Below, piece after piece: positions 11,116-20,684 of a stretch of DNA of 64,000 nucleotides. Made by a program: the position numbers and the translations under genes. Numbering within the stretch: the stretch's first letter is position 1; each line of letters starts with the position of its first letter. The notes under the pieces were generated by a model. That model saw only the letters and a list, made by a program, of their open reading frames with translations, had not been told where the DNA came from and did no database searches. The DNA is from Mycobacterium sp. Root265 (GTDB lineage Bacteria > Actinomycetota > Actinomycetes > Mycobacteriales > Mycobacteriaceae), in contig NZ_LMJA01000001.1 of NCBI RefSeq assembly GCF_001428895.1, positions 1,150 through 65,149 of the forward strand. The letters are read 5' to 3'.

Positions 11116-11991
11116 TCAGTCCAGCTGGATCGTCTTCACCTGGACCTTGGTGGCCGGCGGACCATCCTGGCCGCCACCCTCCACCCCGGCGCCGGCGATC
11201 TTGTCCAGGGTGGCCAGGCCGGTCTCGTCGATGGTGCCGAACACGGTGTAGTTCGGCGGCAGCTGCGAATCCTTGTAGACCAGGAAGAACTGGCTGCCGT
11301 TGGTGCCGGCGCCGGCGTTGGCCATGGCCAACGTGCCGCGCGGGTAGAGCACCGGCTGCTGCAGCGCCGGGTTGTCCGGCTGGTACTGGTTGGTCGGGTA
11401 CTCGTTGGCGAATTCGTAGCCCGGACCGCCGGTGCCCTGCCCGGTCGGGTCACCGCACTGCAGGACCGACAGGCTGTCACTGGTGGTCAGTCGGTGGCAC
11501 GGGGTGTCGTTGAAGTAGCCCTGCCCGGCCAGGCTGGCGAAGCTGTTCGAGGTGCACGGCGCCTGGGCGTTGTTGAGGATCAGGCCGATGTTGCCCTGAT
11601 CGGTGGCCATGCTGACGCTGATCTCGGCCTCGTCCATCGGGATCGCGCCGGTTCGCGGCGGGTTGACCTTCCTGCTGGCCTCGGCGGCCGCCGGGTACTG
11701 GCAGTCCTGGCCGAGACCGGCCGGTGCCACGAACGCGGGCAGCTTGCCGTCTGCGGCGGGCTGCGGGGCGCCGGGATCGACGCTGGTGGTGGTGGAGGCC
11801 GAGGCGGTGGTCGCGGAGTCCTTGTTGGTGATGATGACGGTGGCGGCCACCGCGCCGACCACCACGAGCACGCCGGTCACCGAGGCGATGATGGTGATCA
11901 GACGCTGCCTCTTGGCGCGCTGCTCCCGGCGTTCGAGTTGGCGCTCGAGCTTGCGCTTGGCCGCTGCCCGTCGCTGTTCGTTGGTCGGCAC
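11116..11991 (-). CDS. ppiB: Membrane-anchored cyclophilin-type peptidyl-prolyl isomerase
   Basis: A 291-residue protein with a basic, Arg/Lys-rich cytosolic N-terminus (1-30, likely helical), one membrane helix (about 31-54), a Ser/Thr-rich linker and a cyclophilin domain from about residue 128 (CHRLTT, LQCGD, GTLAMANAGAGTNGSQFF, YTVFGTI). It should catalyse proline isomerisation in exported proteins. It matches M. tuberculosis PpiB (Rv2582) in architecture and place. The GTG start has GAGGAGGA about 8 nt upstream. It is the first gene of a two-gene minus-strand operon with the DUF4190 paralogue. Confidence 0.9.
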   Translation of the reverse strand: MPTNEQRRAAAKRKLERQLERREQRAKRQRLITIIASVTGVLVVVGAVAATVIITNKDSATTASASTTTSVDPGAPQPAADGKLPAFVAPAGLGQDCQYPAAAEASRKVNPPRTGAIPMDEAEISVSMATDQGNIGLILNNAQAPCTSNSFASLAGQGYFNDTPCHRLTTSDSLSVLQCGDPTGQGTGGPGYEFANEYPTNQYQPDNPALQQPVLYPRGTLAMANAGAGTNGSQFFLVYKDSQLPPNYTVFGTIDETGLATLDKIAGAGVEGGGQDGPPATKVQVKTIQLD

Positions 11992-12128
11992 CGCCGCTGT
12001 CCTCCTCGGGTCTGCGCAGCGTCGGCTGCGCGTTCACATCGGCACCGAGTGTGCCAGGCGATTCTGAGTGCGGGCCGTGCGACCCGCGCGAATACCGGTC
12101 GGGAAACTGGACGTGGGAAACTTGCCCG

Positions 12129-12836
12129 GTGTTGATCACCGGATTCCCTGCGGGGGTGCTGGCGTGCAACTGCTACGTGCTGGCACCGCACGCGGGAGCC
12201 GACGCCGTCATCGTCGACCCCGGTCAGTCGGCGTTCGGCAGGCTGCGCACGATCCTGGACGAACACCGGCTCACCCCGGCGGCGGTACTGCTGACCCACG
12301 GCCACATCGATCACATGTGGTCGGCCCAGAAGGTGGCCGACACCTACGGGTGCCCGGTCTACATCCATCCCGAGGACCGCGCGATGCTCACCGATCCGAT
12401 CATGGATCTCACTGCGTCAGGCCGGGCACAGTCGCTGATGCTGGGATTCGGTAAGCGCGCGGTGTCCGCGTTCTTCTCCGAACCGCGCCAGGTCATCGAG
12501 CTGGTCGACGACGGTATGCAGCTGGACCTCGGCGATATCACCGTGACGGTGGACCACACGCCCGGTCACACGCCCGGGTCGGTGGTGTTCCGGATCGGGG
12601 GTGAGCTCGCCGACGCGGGGATCGTGCAGCATGCCTTCACCGGCGACACCTTGTTCAAGGGTGCGATCGGCCGAAGTGATCTGCTGGGCGGTAGCGGGCG
12701 TCAACTGCTGACGTCGATCGTGACAAAACTGTTGGTGCTCGACGACGACACCGTGGTACTACCGGGCCACGGCGAAAAATCCACCATCGGCATCGAACGC
12801 CGAACCAACCCGTTCCTCGAAGGTCTGACTCTGTGA
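12129..12836 (+). CDS. Metallo-beta-lactamase-fold hydrolase (glyoxalase II-like, Rv2581c-like)
   Basis: A 235-residue cytosolic hydrolase. The metal-binding THGHIDH motif (H57, H59, D61, H62), HTPGHTPGS and FTGDTLF, and the late PGHG give the full set of metal ligands for a two-metal centre. The family includes hydroxyacylglutathione hydrolases. Mycobacteria lack glutathione, so the physiological thioester is uncertain. I chose the GTG at 12129 because the product then begins MLITGFPAG as in the M. tuberculosis protein. A longer in-frame start at 12051 adds 26 unconserved residues. Its stop overlaps the hisS start (GTGA), indicating translational coupling. Confidence 0.88.
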   Translation: MLITGFPAGVLACNCYVLAPHAGADAVIVDPGQSAFGRLRTILDEHRLTPAAVLLTHGHIDHMWSAQKVADTYGCPVYIHPEDRAMLTDPIMDLTASGRAQSLMLGFGKRAVSAFFSEPRQVIELVDDGMQLDLGDITVTVDHTPGHTPGSVVFRIGGELADAGIVQHAFTGDTLFKGAIGRSDLLGGSGRQLLTSIVTKLLVLDDDTVVLPGHGEKSTIGIERRTNPFLEGLTL

Positions 12837-14092
12837 CTGATTTCAAGGCTCCCAAAGGGGTGCCCGACTATCTGCCGCCCGACTCCGCGGCATTCGTGGC
12901 GGTGCGCGACGGCCTGCTGGAAGCGGCCCGGCGCGCCGGATACGGCGATGTCGAGCTGCCGATCTTCGAGGACACCGCGTTGTTCGCCCGGGGCGTCGGC
13001 GAGTCCACCGATGTGGTCAGCAAGGAGATGTACACCTTCGCCGACCGCGGGGAGCGTTCGGTGACACTGCGGCCGGAGGGCACCGCCGGTGTCATGCGCG
13101 CGGTCATCGAACACGGTTTGGACCGCGGGCAGCTGCCGGTCAAACTCTGCTACGCGGGCCCGTTCTTCCGGTACGAGCGCCCGCAGGCCGGACGCTACCG
13201 CCAGCTCCAACAGGTCGGCGTGGAGGCCATCGGCGTCGACGACCCGGCGCTGGACGCCGAGGTGATCGCGGTGGCCGACGGTGGCTTCCGGTCCCTCGGG
13301 CTGGACGGCTTCCGCCTGGAGATCACCTCACTCGGCGACGAGACCTGCCGGCCGCAGTACCGGGAGTTGTTGCAGGAGTTCCTGTTCACGCTCGACCTCG
13401 ATGAGGAGACCCGGCGCCGCGCCGAGATCAACCCGCTGCGGGTGCTCGACGACAAGCGTCCCGCGGTCCGGGAGATGACGGCCGGTGCGCCATTGATGCT
13501 CGATCACCTCTCCGATGTCGCCAAGGCGCACTTCGAGACTGTGCTGGCCCATCTGGACGCGCTCGGGGTGCCCTATGTGGTGAACCCGCGGATGGTGCGC
13601 GGGCTGGATTACTACACCAAGACGACCTTCGAATTCGTGCACGACGGGTTGGGCGCCCAATCCGGTATCGGCGGCGGCGGCCGCTACGACGGCCTGATGG
13701 GTCAGCTCGGTGGGCAGGATCTGTCCGGTATCGGGTTCGGGCTCGGCGTGGACCGCACGGTGCTGGCGCTCAAGGCCGAGGGCAAGTCCGTCGGCGCCGC
13801 CAACCGGGTGGACGTGTACGGCGTGCCGCTGGGGGAGACGGCCAAGCTCGAACTGGCGAAGCTGGCTTCAGCTCTGCGCGCCAACGGCATTCGTGTCGAT
13901 CTTGCCTATGGTGACCGCAGCCTCAAGGCCTCGATGCGCGGTGCGGACCGCTCCGGTGCCGCCATCGCACTGGTGGCCGGGGACCGCGATATCGAGGCGG
14001 GCACCATCGGGGTGAAGGACCTCGGCACCGGCGAGCAGGTCGACATCGCGATCAATGCGGTGGCCGCGGAGGTGCTGCGCCGCCTGAGTTAG
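12833..14092 (+). CDS. hisS: Histidyl-tRNA synthetase
   Basis: A 419-residue class II aminoacyl-tRNA synthetase charging tRNA-His. Visible are the N-terminal KGVPDYLP segment, motif 2 [19 protein letters not shown], the histidine-specific [11 protein letters not shown](T)FEF type segment (here [15 protein letters not shown]), the glycine-rich [11 protein letters not shown], and a C-terminal anticodon-binding domain. It begins inside the stop of the upstream hydrolase gene. Its 3' end overlaps the stop of the convergent membrane-protein gene by 4 nt (TTAG). Confidence 0.95.
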   Translation: MTDFKAPKGVPDYLPPDSAAFVAVRDGLLEAARRAGYGDVELPIFEDTALFARGVGESTDVVSKEMYTFADRGERSVTLRPEGTAGVMRAVIEHGLDRGQLPVKLCYAGPFFRYERPQAGRYRQLQQVGVEAIGVDDPALDAEVIAVADGGFRSLGLDGFRLEITSLGDETCRPQYRELLQEFLFTLDLDEETRRRAEINPLRVLDDKRPAVREMTAGAPLMLDHLSDVAKAHFETVLAHLDALGVPYVVNPRMVRGLDYYTKTTFEFVHDGLGAQSGIGGGGRYDGLMGQLGGQDLSGIGFGLGVDRTVLALKAEGKSVGAANRVDVYGVPLGETAKLELAKLASALRANGIRVDLAYGDRSLKASMRGADRSGAAIALVAGDRDIEAGTIGVKDLGTGEQVDIAINAVAAEVLRRLS

Positions 14093-14643
14093 CGCTCCGG
14101 GCCGAAGATCGCGGTGGACAGCACCGCGTCCATACCGTGGATGCGTCCGCCGAACGGGTTCCCGCGCTTGAGCACATAGGCGCCGTGCGGTGTGACGGCC
14201 ACCAGCTTCGGTGAGCTGGAACCGATCTGCATCCGCTTCTCGAAGCGCACCTGTTCCAGGCTGCCGACGACCTGTCCCACCCCGTCCCGGTACGTGCCGT
14301 CGCTGCGGTCGAAGACGGCCACCGGCACGAAGGCACTCAACGGCGCCGACCGGATGCGGCGCAGTGAGCGGACGGTGAAGGCCAGGGCCGCCGCGGCGAG
14401 GATGCCGACCGCGAGAATCACCAGGCCCAGGACCAACGGCGGGTTGCTCTCGCCGCCACGCAGGGCCATCGACGTCGACACGATGCCGAAGCCGCCGAAC
14501 ACCAGGGTGATCACCAGCAGCACGAACGCCCCGATCTGGGTGAGGCCGCTGCCGCGGTCGATGACCAGTACGTGCGCGCCGTCCTCGGCGACCACCAGGC
14601 CGCCCTGTTCGGCAATGATGCGTGGCCCGCCCGGTGACGTCAT
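14089..14643 (-). CDS. Conserved membrane protein, two helices
   Basis: A 184-residue protein of unknown function. Two predicted membrane helices (about 36-60 and 69-92) are flanked by a short N-terminal domain and a roughly 90-residue C-terminal domain. That domain contains [24 protein letters not shown] and looks like a small beta-rich soluble module. I do not recognise a named family beyond mycobacterial conserved proteins. The 3' end overlaps the hisS stop. The start is only 22 bp from the divergent dtd start, and a TAGAGT -10 element lies 6 nt before the ATG, suggesting a leaderless message. Confidence 0.75.
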   Translation of the reverse strand: MTSPGGPRIIAEQGGLVVAEDGAHVLVIDRGSGLTQIGAFVLLVITLVFGGFGIVSTSMALRGGESNPPLVLGLVILAVGILAAAALAFTVRSLRRIRSAPLSAFVPVAVFDRSDGTYRDGVGQVVGSLEQVRFEKRMQIGSSSPKLVAVTPHGAYVLKRGNPFGGRIHGMDAVLSTAIFGPER

Positions 14644-14665
14644 GGGAACACTCTAGGGTCGGTGC
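14644..14665. promoter_or_regulatory. Compact divergent promoter with overlapping -10 elements
   Basis: Only 22 bp separate the start codons of the membrane-protein gene (minus) and dtd (plus). A plus-strand TAGGGT at 14654-14659 and a minus-strand TAGAGT at 14655-14650 share the TA at 14654-14655. Each hexamer ends 6 nt before its start codon. This is the geometry expected for two leaderless transcripts initiating at the start codons from a shared, symmetric promoter. No -35 elements are obvious. Confidence 0.6.
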
Positions 14666-15097
14666 ATGCGAGTTCTGGTGCAACGCGTGACTTCGGCGCG
14701 GGTGGTGGTGGACGGCGCGACCGTCGGGCAGATCGAGCCGTCCGGTCAGGGTCTGCTCGCCCTGGTCGGCATCACCCACACCGATGACGCAGCCCTGGCC
14801 GCCAAGATGGCCGAAAAGCTATGGCGGCTGCGCGTTCTCGACGATGAGCAGGCCGCCGCGGATACCGGTGCGCCGATCCTGGTGGTCAGCCAGTTCACTC
14901 TGTACGCCAACACCGTCAAGGGCCGCCGACCGTCATGGAACGCCGCCGCACCACGCCCGGTCGCCGAACCGCTCGTCGATGCGTTCGCCGATGCCCTGCG
15001 TGCACTCGGTGCGCCGGTGCAGACCGGCGTGTTCGGGGCGCACATGAGCGTCGAACTCGTCAACGACGGGCCGGTGACGGTGCTGCTCGAGCTCTAG
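14666..15097 (+). CDS. dtd: D-aminoacyl-tRNA deacylase
   Basis: A 143-residue enzyme that removes D-amino acids (and glycine) wrongly attached to tRNA. Both catalytic signatures are intact: SQFTLY (75-80) and NDGPVT (133-138), the latter providing the Gly-cisPro pair that enforces chirality in the homodimer. Length matches the family. The start is the ATG directly downstream of a TAGGGT -10 element, so the message is probably leaderless. The stop shares a CTAG tetramer with the convergent urtE stop. Confidence 0.94.
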   Translation: MRVLVQRVTSARVVVDGATVGQIEPSGQGLLALVGITHTDDAALAAKMAEKLWRLRVLDDEQAAADTGAPILVVSQFTLYANTVKGRRPSWNAAAPRPVAEPLVDAFADALRALGAPVQTGVFGAHMSVELVNDGPVTVLLEL

Positions 15098-15786
15098 ATG
15101 GCCATGGCCGCACGCACCTCGGCCTCCGAGGCGGATCCGCCGGTACCGCTGGAGGTCACCCGGCCGGCCTCCAGGATGTAGTAGCGCTGCGCGGACTCCA
15201 GGGCGAAACCGATGTGCTGCTCGACCAGCAGCACACCGAGATCGCCGCGGGCCGTCAATGCGGTGATCGCGGCCTCGATCTCGGCCACCACCGACGGCTG
15301 GATGCCCTCGGTCGGTTCGTCGAGGATCAGGCACTTCGGCGTGGTGATCAGAGCCCGGGCGATGGCCAGTTGCTGGCGCTGACCACCGGAGAGCAGGCCG
15401 GCGCGACGGGTCAGTAGTTCCTTCAGGGCCGGGAACAGGTCGAGCTGCTCGTCGATCAGCTTCTTGCCATTCTTGCGTCCGTCGGCCACCACCTGGAGGT
15501 TCTCGGCGGTGGTCAGCTGGCCGAAGGACTGCTGACCTTGCGGCACATAGGCCAGGCCCCTGGCCACCCGGGCACTGGGCCGCAGCTTGGTGATGTCCTG
15601 ACCGTCGAAGAGCACCTTGCCCGCACTGCATTTCAGCAATCCGACCGCGGCGCGCAGCAGGGTGGTCTTGCCCGCCCCGTTGTGGCCCATCACCGCGGCC
15701 ACCCCGTCGGAGGGCACTTCGAGGGTGACCCCGTGAATGACCTCGGAGCGGCCGTAACCGGTCCTGACGTCGACGAGTTCGAGCAT
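15094..15786 (-). CDS. urtE: Urea ABC transporter ATP-binding subunit UrtE
   Basis: A 230-residue ABC ATPase of the branched-chain/urea transporter family. Walker A is GHNGAGKTT (34-42), the signature is [16 protein letters not shown], and Walker B is [18 protein letters not shown] after Walker B is characteristic of LivF/UrtE. It is the last gene of the urtABCDE operon. Its ATG overlaps the urtD stop by one base (TGATG), and its stop shares CTAG with dtd. It powers urea uptake together with UrtD at the inner face of the membrane. Confidence 0.93.
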   Translation of the reverse strand: MLELVDVRTGYGRSEVIHGVTLEVPSDGVAAVMGHNGAGKTTLLRAAVGLLKCSAGKVLFDGQDITKLRPSARVARGLAYVPQGQQSFGQLTTAENLQVVADGRKNGKKLIDEQLDLFPALKELLTRRAGLLSGGQRQQLAIARALITTPKCLILDEPTEGIQPSVVAEIEAAITALTARGDLGVLLVEQHIGFALESAQRYYILEAGRVTSSGTGGSASEAEVRAAMAI

Positions 15787-16619
15787 CAGGACTCCTCCTT
15801 GAGTTCATCGGGAACACCCTCGGTGCCCGCCGCCGCCGTGCCGAGATAGACCTCCTGCACGCGGGGGTTGGCCTGCACCTCGGCCACCGAACCCTCGGCG
15901 ATCACCTGACCGCGGGCCAGCACCGTCACCGACGTCGCGAACGCCCGCATGAAGTCCATATCGTGCTCGACGACCACCACGGTGCGCTCACCGCCGATGC
16001 GGCGCAGCAGGTTTCCGGTTTCCTCGCGTTCCTCGTGACTCATCCCGGCGACCGGTTCGTCGAGCAGCAGCACATCGGCGTTCTGCACCAGCAGCATGCC
16101 GATCTCCAGCCACTGCTTCTGGCCGTGCGCCAGCACGCCGGCCGGCTTGTCGGCCAGGTCGGCTAATCCCGTTGTCTCCAAAGCCTCTTCGATGGAGGGC
16201 AGGATTCCCGACCGCCTGCGCAGCAGGCTCCAAGCCGAGCGTCCGGCTCCCGCCGCGATGTCCAGGTTCTGCAAGACCGTCAGCTGCTCGAAGACGCTGG
16301 CCGTCTGGAAGGTTCGCCCGACCCCGCGCCGCGCGATCTGGTGCACCTTCTTGCCGAGCAGCTCCACGCCCGACTTGCTGACCGACCCGGTGCCCGACAC
16401 CAGACCGGTGATCGCGTCGATCACGGTGGTCTTGCCGGCGCCGTTGGGTCCGATGAGGAAGCGTAGATCGCCCTGGAACAGCGTCAGGTCCACATCGGTG
16501 ACGGCCTTGAATCCGTCGAAATCGACGGTGAGCCCGCGTACTTCCAGGTACTGGGTACCCATGCCGACGTTGCCGCCGGCGGCGGGTTCGGGGTGCACTT
16601 CGGTTTCTACTGCGCTCAT
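15786..16619 (-). CDS. urtD: Urea ABC transporter ATP-binding subunit UrtD
   Basis: A 277-residue ABC ATPase, the partner of UrtE. Walker A is GPNGAGKTT (57-65). The signature is the divergent LAHGQKQWLEIGMLL rather than LSGGQ, a variant I associate with UrtD, and Walker B is VLLLDEPVAGM. The ATG at 16617-16619 overlaps the urtC stop (ATGA) and gives a protein of family length. The frame stays open upstream inside urtC, but that extension is spurious. The first 22 residues are an unconserved tail. Confidence 0.93.
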   Translation of the reverse strand: MSAVETEVHPEPAAGGNVGMGTQYLEVRGLTVDFDGFKAVTDVDLTLFQGDLRFLIGPNGAGKTTVIDAITGLVSGTGSVSKSGVELLGKKVHQIARRGVGRTFQTASVFEQLTVLQNLDIAAGAGRSAWSLLRRRSGILPSIEEALETTGLADLADKPAGVLAHGQKQWLEIGMLLVQNADVLLLDEPVAGMSHEEREETGNLLRRIGGERTVVVVEHDMDFMRAFATSVTVLARGQVIAEGSVAEVQANPRVQEVYLGTAAAGTEGVPDELKEES

Positions 16620-17734
16620 ACGTTGGCTCCGGCCTTCTCTGGTTCCGGGTCGGGATCGGGCAGGGGGACCGGTTCTGGCTCGGCATCGGGTTTGCCCTTG
16701 CGCCGGCGCCGCAGGAACACGCCAAGACCGGCCAGCCCGGCCGGGAAGAAGCCGACCACGACGATGAACAGCAGGCCCTGCGCGTAGGTCCACTCCGACG
16801 GGAAGCGTTCCGACAGCAGGGTTTGCGCCCATGCCACACCGATTGCGCCGAGCACCGGCCCGAGCAGGGTGGTGCGTCCGCCGATGGCCACCCCGATCAG
16901 GAAGGCGATCGAGGGCAGAACACCCACCTGCGACGGCGCGATGAACCCGACGATCGGCGCGAACAGTGCGCCGGCGATGCTGGCGAACAGCGCGGCGACC
17001 ACATAGGCCACCACCTTGATATTCGCCGGGTCGTAGCCCAGGAAGCGCACCCGCTCCTCGCCATCGCGCACCGCGACCAGCAGTTCCCCGTACCGGCTCT
17101 GCATGAGCTGCCGGACCACTGCCACCGACAGCAGCAGCACCGCTGCCGCGATGAAGTAGAGCATCTGCTTGTTCACCGGATCCTTGAGGGAGAACCCGAA
17201 GAAGGTGCGGAAGTTGGTCAGTCCGTTACTGCCACCCACACTGGTCTGCCCGATCAGCAAGATGGCCAGCGCGGCCGCCAGCGCCTGGGACAGGATCGCG
17301 AAATAGGCACCCTTGACCCGCCGTTTGAAGACGCCGAAGCCGAGCAGGGCGGCGATCCCGGTGGGGATCACCACAATGGCCACCAGGGTGACCACCGGTG
17401 AGGCGAACGGCTGCCAGTAGCCGGGCAGTTCCCGCACGCCGGCGATCTGCATGAAGTCCGGCACGTCCTGATCGGTCAGCGCCGCATCCGAGATCTTCAG
17501 GTGCATGCCCATGATGTAGCCACCCAGGCCGAAGAACACGCCCTGGCCCAGCACCAGCATTCCGCCACGGCCCCAAGCCAATCCGATCCCGACGGCGACG
17601 ATCGCGAAGCACAGGAACTTCGCGAACAGACCCAGCCGGAAATCGGAGAGGATGGCGGGGGCCAGACCGAACAACACGATGGCGCCGACACCGAAGCCGG
17701 CCCATGTCTGCCAACGACCGATGAGTTGTTTCAC
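16616..17734 (-). CDS. urtC: Urea ABC transporter permease UrtC
   Basis: A 372-residue membrane permease of the LivM/UrtC type with about ten predicted helices and a short charged, proline-rich C-terminal tail (PEPVPLPDPDPEPEK). The core includes GLAWGRGGMLVLGQGVFFGLGGY and TTLLGPVLGAIGVAWAQT. The start is the GTG at 17732-17734, which overlaps the urtB stop (GTGA). The longer open frame upstream is antisense-type shadow within urtB. It forms the transport channel with UrtB. Confidence 0.93.
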   Translation of the reverse strand: MKQLIGRWQTWAGFGVGAIVLFGLAPAILSDFRLGLFAKFLCFAIVAVGIGLAWGRGGMLVLGQGVFFGLGGYIMGMHLKISDAALTDQDVPDFMQIAGVRELPGYWQPFASPVVTLVAIVVIPTGIAALLGFGVFKRRVKGAYFAILSQALAAALAILLIGQTSVGGSNGLTNFRTFFGFSLKDPVNKQMLYFIAAAVLLLSVAVVRQLMQSRYGELLVAVRDGEERVRFLGYDPANIKVVAYVVAALFASIAGALFAPIVGFIAPSQVGVLPSIAFLIGVAIGGRTTLLGPVLGAIGVAWAQTLLSERFPSEWTYAQGLLFIVVVGFFPAGLAGLGVFLRRRRKGKPDAEPEPVPLPDPDPEPEKAGANV

Positions 17735-18615
17735 ACCAGACTCCTCGTTCGAACCGTGAACAGGCCCTGTGGGCGAACCTGCAGGAAGAACACGATGATC
17801 ACGAACAGAATCACCTTGGCCAGCGAGGCCGTGGTGCTGTACTCGATGAACGAATTCAGGAAACCGAGGCCCAGTGCGGCGATGACGGTGCCCTTGATCT
17901 GTCCCAGACCACCGACCACCACGACCAGGAAGGCGTCGATCAGATAGCTCTGCCCGGTGGTGGGGCTTGTCGAGCCGATCAGCGTCAACGCCACCCCGGC
18001 CACCCCGGCCAGCCCGGAACCGATGAAGAACGTGGTGATGTCGGTGCGCCGTGACGAGATGCCGCTGGTCTCCGCCAGATCCCGGTTCTGCACGACCGCC
18101 CGGATCCGCCGGCCCATCGGGCTGGCCTTCAGCGCCGTCGCCAGTGCCACGACGGCCACCGCGGCCAGCACCAGGATGAAGATGCGGGTCTTGGGTACCA
18201 CCGCGCCCAGGATCTCCACACCGCCGGAAAGCCATTCCGGTGCAACGACGTTGACCGCCGGTGCGCCGAAGATGTCGCGGGCGATCTGCTGCAGGATCAG
18301 GCCGACACCGAAGGTCACCAGCAGGGTGTCCAGGGGCCGGTCATACATCCGCTGGATCAGCGTGACTTCCAGCAGTACACCCATCGCGCCGCCGACGAGG
18401 AAGCCGACGACCAGTGAGATCAACAGTGAGGCCCCGGTGTTCGAAATGACCTGCTGTACCACATAGGCGGTGTAGCAGCCGGCCATGATGAACTCGCCGT
18501 GCGCCATGTTGATGACGCCCATCTGACCGAATGTCAGTGAGAGGCCTAGTGCAGCGAGCAACAGGATCGAGCCGAGGCTCAATCCTGTTGCCAGCTGTCC
18601 GATCAGGACATCCAT
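17731..18615 (-). CDS. urtB: Urea ABC transporter permease UrtB
   Basis: A 294-residue LivH/UrtB-type permease. The N-terminal helix leads into GQMGVINMAHGEFIMAGCYTAY, the hallmark of this permease family, and the C-terminus contains GSTSPTTGQSYLIDAFLVVVVGGLGQIKGT, also highly conserved. It is the first permease of the operon, 3 nt downstream of urtA, and couples to urtC through GTGA. Confidence 0.94.
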   Translation of the reverse strand: MDVLIGQLATGLSLGSILLLAALGLSLTFGQMGVINMAHGEFIMAGCYTAYVVQQVISNTGASLLISLVVGFLVGGAMGVLLEVTLIQRMYDRPLDTLLVTFGVGLILQQIARDIFGAPAVNVVAPEWLSGGVEILGAVVPKTRIFILVLAAVAVVALATALKASPMGRRIRAVVQNRDLAETSGISSRRTDITTFFIGSGLAGVAGVALTLIGSTSPTTGQSYLIDAFLVVVVGGLGQIKGTVIAALGLGFLNSFIEYSTTASLAKVILFVIIVFFLQVRPQGLFTVRTRSLV

Positions 18616-18618
18616 GTG

Positions 18619-19881
18619 TTAACCGGAGAGTCCGGCGGCCCACGGGTAGGACTTCAGGTACGGGTCCGGCTCGATCGGGCCGGGGGACTCCCACACCGTG
18701 TAGATGAGTCCATCGGGCTTGATCTCGCCGATACGCGCGGTCTTGGTGATGTGGTTGTTCTCGCCGTCGATGGTCACCTTGCCCTCGGGGGCGTCGAAGC
18801 TGACCCCGCCGGCATTGTCCTGAATTGCCTTGACGTCGAACGAGCCTGCCTTCTCGACGGTGTTCTTCCACAAGTACACCGAGACGTAGGCGGCTTCCAT
18901 CGGATCCGAGGTGGGCTTGTTCGCGCCGTAGGCCTTCTTGTAGGCGGCGACGAACGCGTTGTTCACCGGGGTGTCGATGGTCTGGTAGTAATTCCACGCG
19001 GTCAGCTGATCGGTGATGTTCTGCACGCCGATACCGCCGACCTCTTCTTCGGCGATCGACACCGAGACCACCGGCATCGCCTGCGGGGTCAGGCCCACGT
19101 TCTTGTACTCGCGGAAGAACGCCACGTTGGAGTCACCGTTGAGGGTGTTGAACACCGCGTCGGCGTCGGCCGTGCGGACCTTGTTGATGATGGTGGAGAA
19201 ATCGGTGGAGCCCAGCGGCGTGTAGTCCTCGCCCTTGATCTCGATACCGTTGGCCTGCGCGTACGCCTTGATGATCCGGTTGGCGGTCTGCGGGAAGACG
19301 TAGTCACTGCCCACCAGGTAGAGCGACTTGGTGCCCTTTTCCTTGAGGTAGTCCAGCGCAGGCACGATCTGCTGGTTGGTGGTCGCGCCGGTGTAGAAGA
19401 TGTTCTTGCTCGACTCCAGGCCCTCGTACTGCACCGGGTAGTAGAGCAGCGAGTTGTTGCTCTCGAACACCGGCAGCATGGCCTTGCGGCTCGACGAGGT
19501 CCAGCCACCGAAAACGGCGGCGACACAGTCACTGCTGATCAGCTTCTCGGCCTTCTCGGCGAACACGGTGGGTTCGGACGCGCCGTCCTCGCCGACGATC
19601 TGGATCTGCTTGTCCAGCACTCCGCCGGCGGCGTTGATCTCGTCGACGGCGAGCTTGATGGCATCGCGCACGGTGACCTCGGAGATGGCCATGGTGCCCG
19701 ACAGTGAGTTCAGCGAGCCGACCTTGACGGTGGAGCCCGAGGTGTCCACGCAGGAGGCAGCAGCAGCGCCCTCTTCGTCGCTGGCCTTGCTACCGCACGC
19801 GGAGAGCACCATCGAGGCGGTGACCACGACACTCCCCGCTATCAATGCTGATCTGTTGAACATCGGTCGGGGGAGTCGCAT
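18619..19881 (-). CDS. urtA: Urea ABC transporter substrate-binding lipoprotein UrtA
   Basis: A 420-residue lipoprotein with signal peptide and lipobox LSAC (Cys29), anchored outside the membrane to deliver urea to Urt[19 protein letters not shown] and [18 protein letters not shown], followed by [25 protein letters not shown], are typical of UrtA. First gene of urtABCDE. A purine-rich site (GAAGGAAAGG) lies just before the start. No urease genes are in the window, so urea would be hydrolysed by enzymes encoded elsewhere. Nitrogen control is expected from the family but not proven here. Confidence 0.95.
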   Translation of the reverse strand: MRLPRPMFNRSALIAGSVVVTASMVLSACGSKASDEEGAAAASCVDTSGSTVKVGSLNSLSGTMAISEVTVRDAIKLAVDEINAAGGVLDKQIQIVGEDGASEPTVFAEKAEKLISSDCVAAVFGGWTSSSRKAMLPVFESNNSLLYYPVQYEGLESSKNIFYTGATTNQQIVPALDYLKEKGTKSLYLVGSDYVFPQTANRIIKAYAQANGIEIKGEDYTPLGSTDFSTIINKVRTADADAVFNTLNGDSNVAFFREYKNVGLTPQAMPVVSVSIAEEEVGGIGVQNITDQLTAWNYYQTIDTPVNNAFVAAYKKAYGANKPTSDPMEAAYVSVYLWKNTVEKAGSFDVKAIQDNAGGVSFDAPEGKVTIDGENNHITKTARIGEIKPDGLIYTVWESPGPIEPDPYLKSYPWAAGLSG

Positions 19882-20113
19882 CTAAGGCCTTTCCTTCGAT
19901 TTCACTGCATCGTCAGAACTTTCGGAACCCGAGTGGGTGTCGAATCGGCACGTTAGGACGCCTAGGTTTCTGTGAAATTTCTCTATGTGACGAACAAATT
20001 AACCTGTTGCTCAATCGGTGTTCTTCGGCGATTAACGGGTACAAGGCGCCGTCCGGACGGGGTTCGGACGGTGCCGGACCGCTTGTTGTAACGATCCGGT
20101 AGCGTCCGGCGAT
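19882..20113. promoter_or_regulatory. Divergent control region upstream of urtA
   Basis: A 232-bp gap that is AT-richer than its surroundings between about 19960 and 20030. On the minus strand it holds GTCAC and TTTCAC steps within AT-rich sequence (about 19970-19991). That resembles the general composition of nitrogen-regulator sites, but I could not fit a clean GlnR box. Near 20051 there is a perfect GTCCGGAC palindrome with further CCGGAC copies downstream. TAGCGT at 20100-20105 is a good -10 for the plus-strand secreted-protein gene. Confidence 0.4.
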
Positions 20114-20554
20114 GTGATGGGCATGCGAAAAACCACGAGCAGGGTAGGAGCAGCCGCCGGCGCGGCAGCGATGGTGGCGGGCGCGGCGCTCGCCTTCGGT
20201 ACCGCGACGGCCAGTGCCGAGCCGGACGGTCAGGTGGTGCGCTACACGCTGACCTCGGGAGCGCCCTACCAGTTCCAGGTGTTCTACGTGACGGCGCAGC
20301 CGCCGAGCAAGGACGCCTACAACGCCGATGCGTATGCATACGCCAAACGCGAGACCATCACCGTCGGTCCCGAGGCGCCGTGGGTGTTCGAGACCACGCT
20401 GGCCGATCCGCAGTGGGCCATCCTGCAGGTCAGCAGCACGACGAAGGGGTCGGTCGGCCCTCCGAACGCCCATTGTGAGGTTGCCGCGGGCGACCAGATC
20501 ATCGCCGCGCAGGACAACCCGTACAGCGTCACCTGCCAGGGCACCCAGTGGTGA
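20114..20554 (+). CDS. Secreted protein, weakly MmpS-like fold
   Basis: A 146-residue exported protein. A Sec signal peptide with a long Ala/Gly hydrophobic core ends at ASA before EPDG, giving a mature domain of about 110 residues with two cysteines (NAHCEV and VTCQGT) that could form a disulfide. The beta-rich pattern and the paired cysteines recall the extracellular domain of MmpS proteins, but the resemblance is weak and I infer no function. The GTG at 20114 is used because TAGCGT ends 8 nt before it (leaderless). ATGs at 20117 and 20123 are alternatives giving the same mature protein. Confidence 0.7.
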   Translation: MMGMRKTTSRVGAAAGAAAMVAGAALAFGTATASAEPDGQVVRYTLTSGAPYQFQVFYVTAQPPSKDAYNADAYAYAKRETITVGPEAPWVFETTLADPQWAILQVSSTTKGSVGPPNAHCEVAAGDQIIAAQDNPYSVTCQGTQW

Positions 20555-20684
20555 TCGGCGCCGCCTGACATCGGTTTGCTGCCTGCGGGACCCGCTTGCG
20601 CATTTCACCGTGGCCGCCCCCGGCGCGGAGTAAGTTCGCACTGTGCGGGCATCCGCCCGGGTGCCGCGGGCGAAGGAGCCTGTC

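Noticed and set aside
19960-20000. A GlnR binding site upstream of urtA
   Set aside because: GTCAC and TTTCAC steps are present but the spacing does not fit the GlnR consensus as I know it, so I leave the regulator open.
20051-20058. GTCCGGAC palindrome as an operator
   Set aside because: Eight-base GC-rich palindromes are frequent by chance in this composition; neighbouring CCGGAC copies are not in a regular array.
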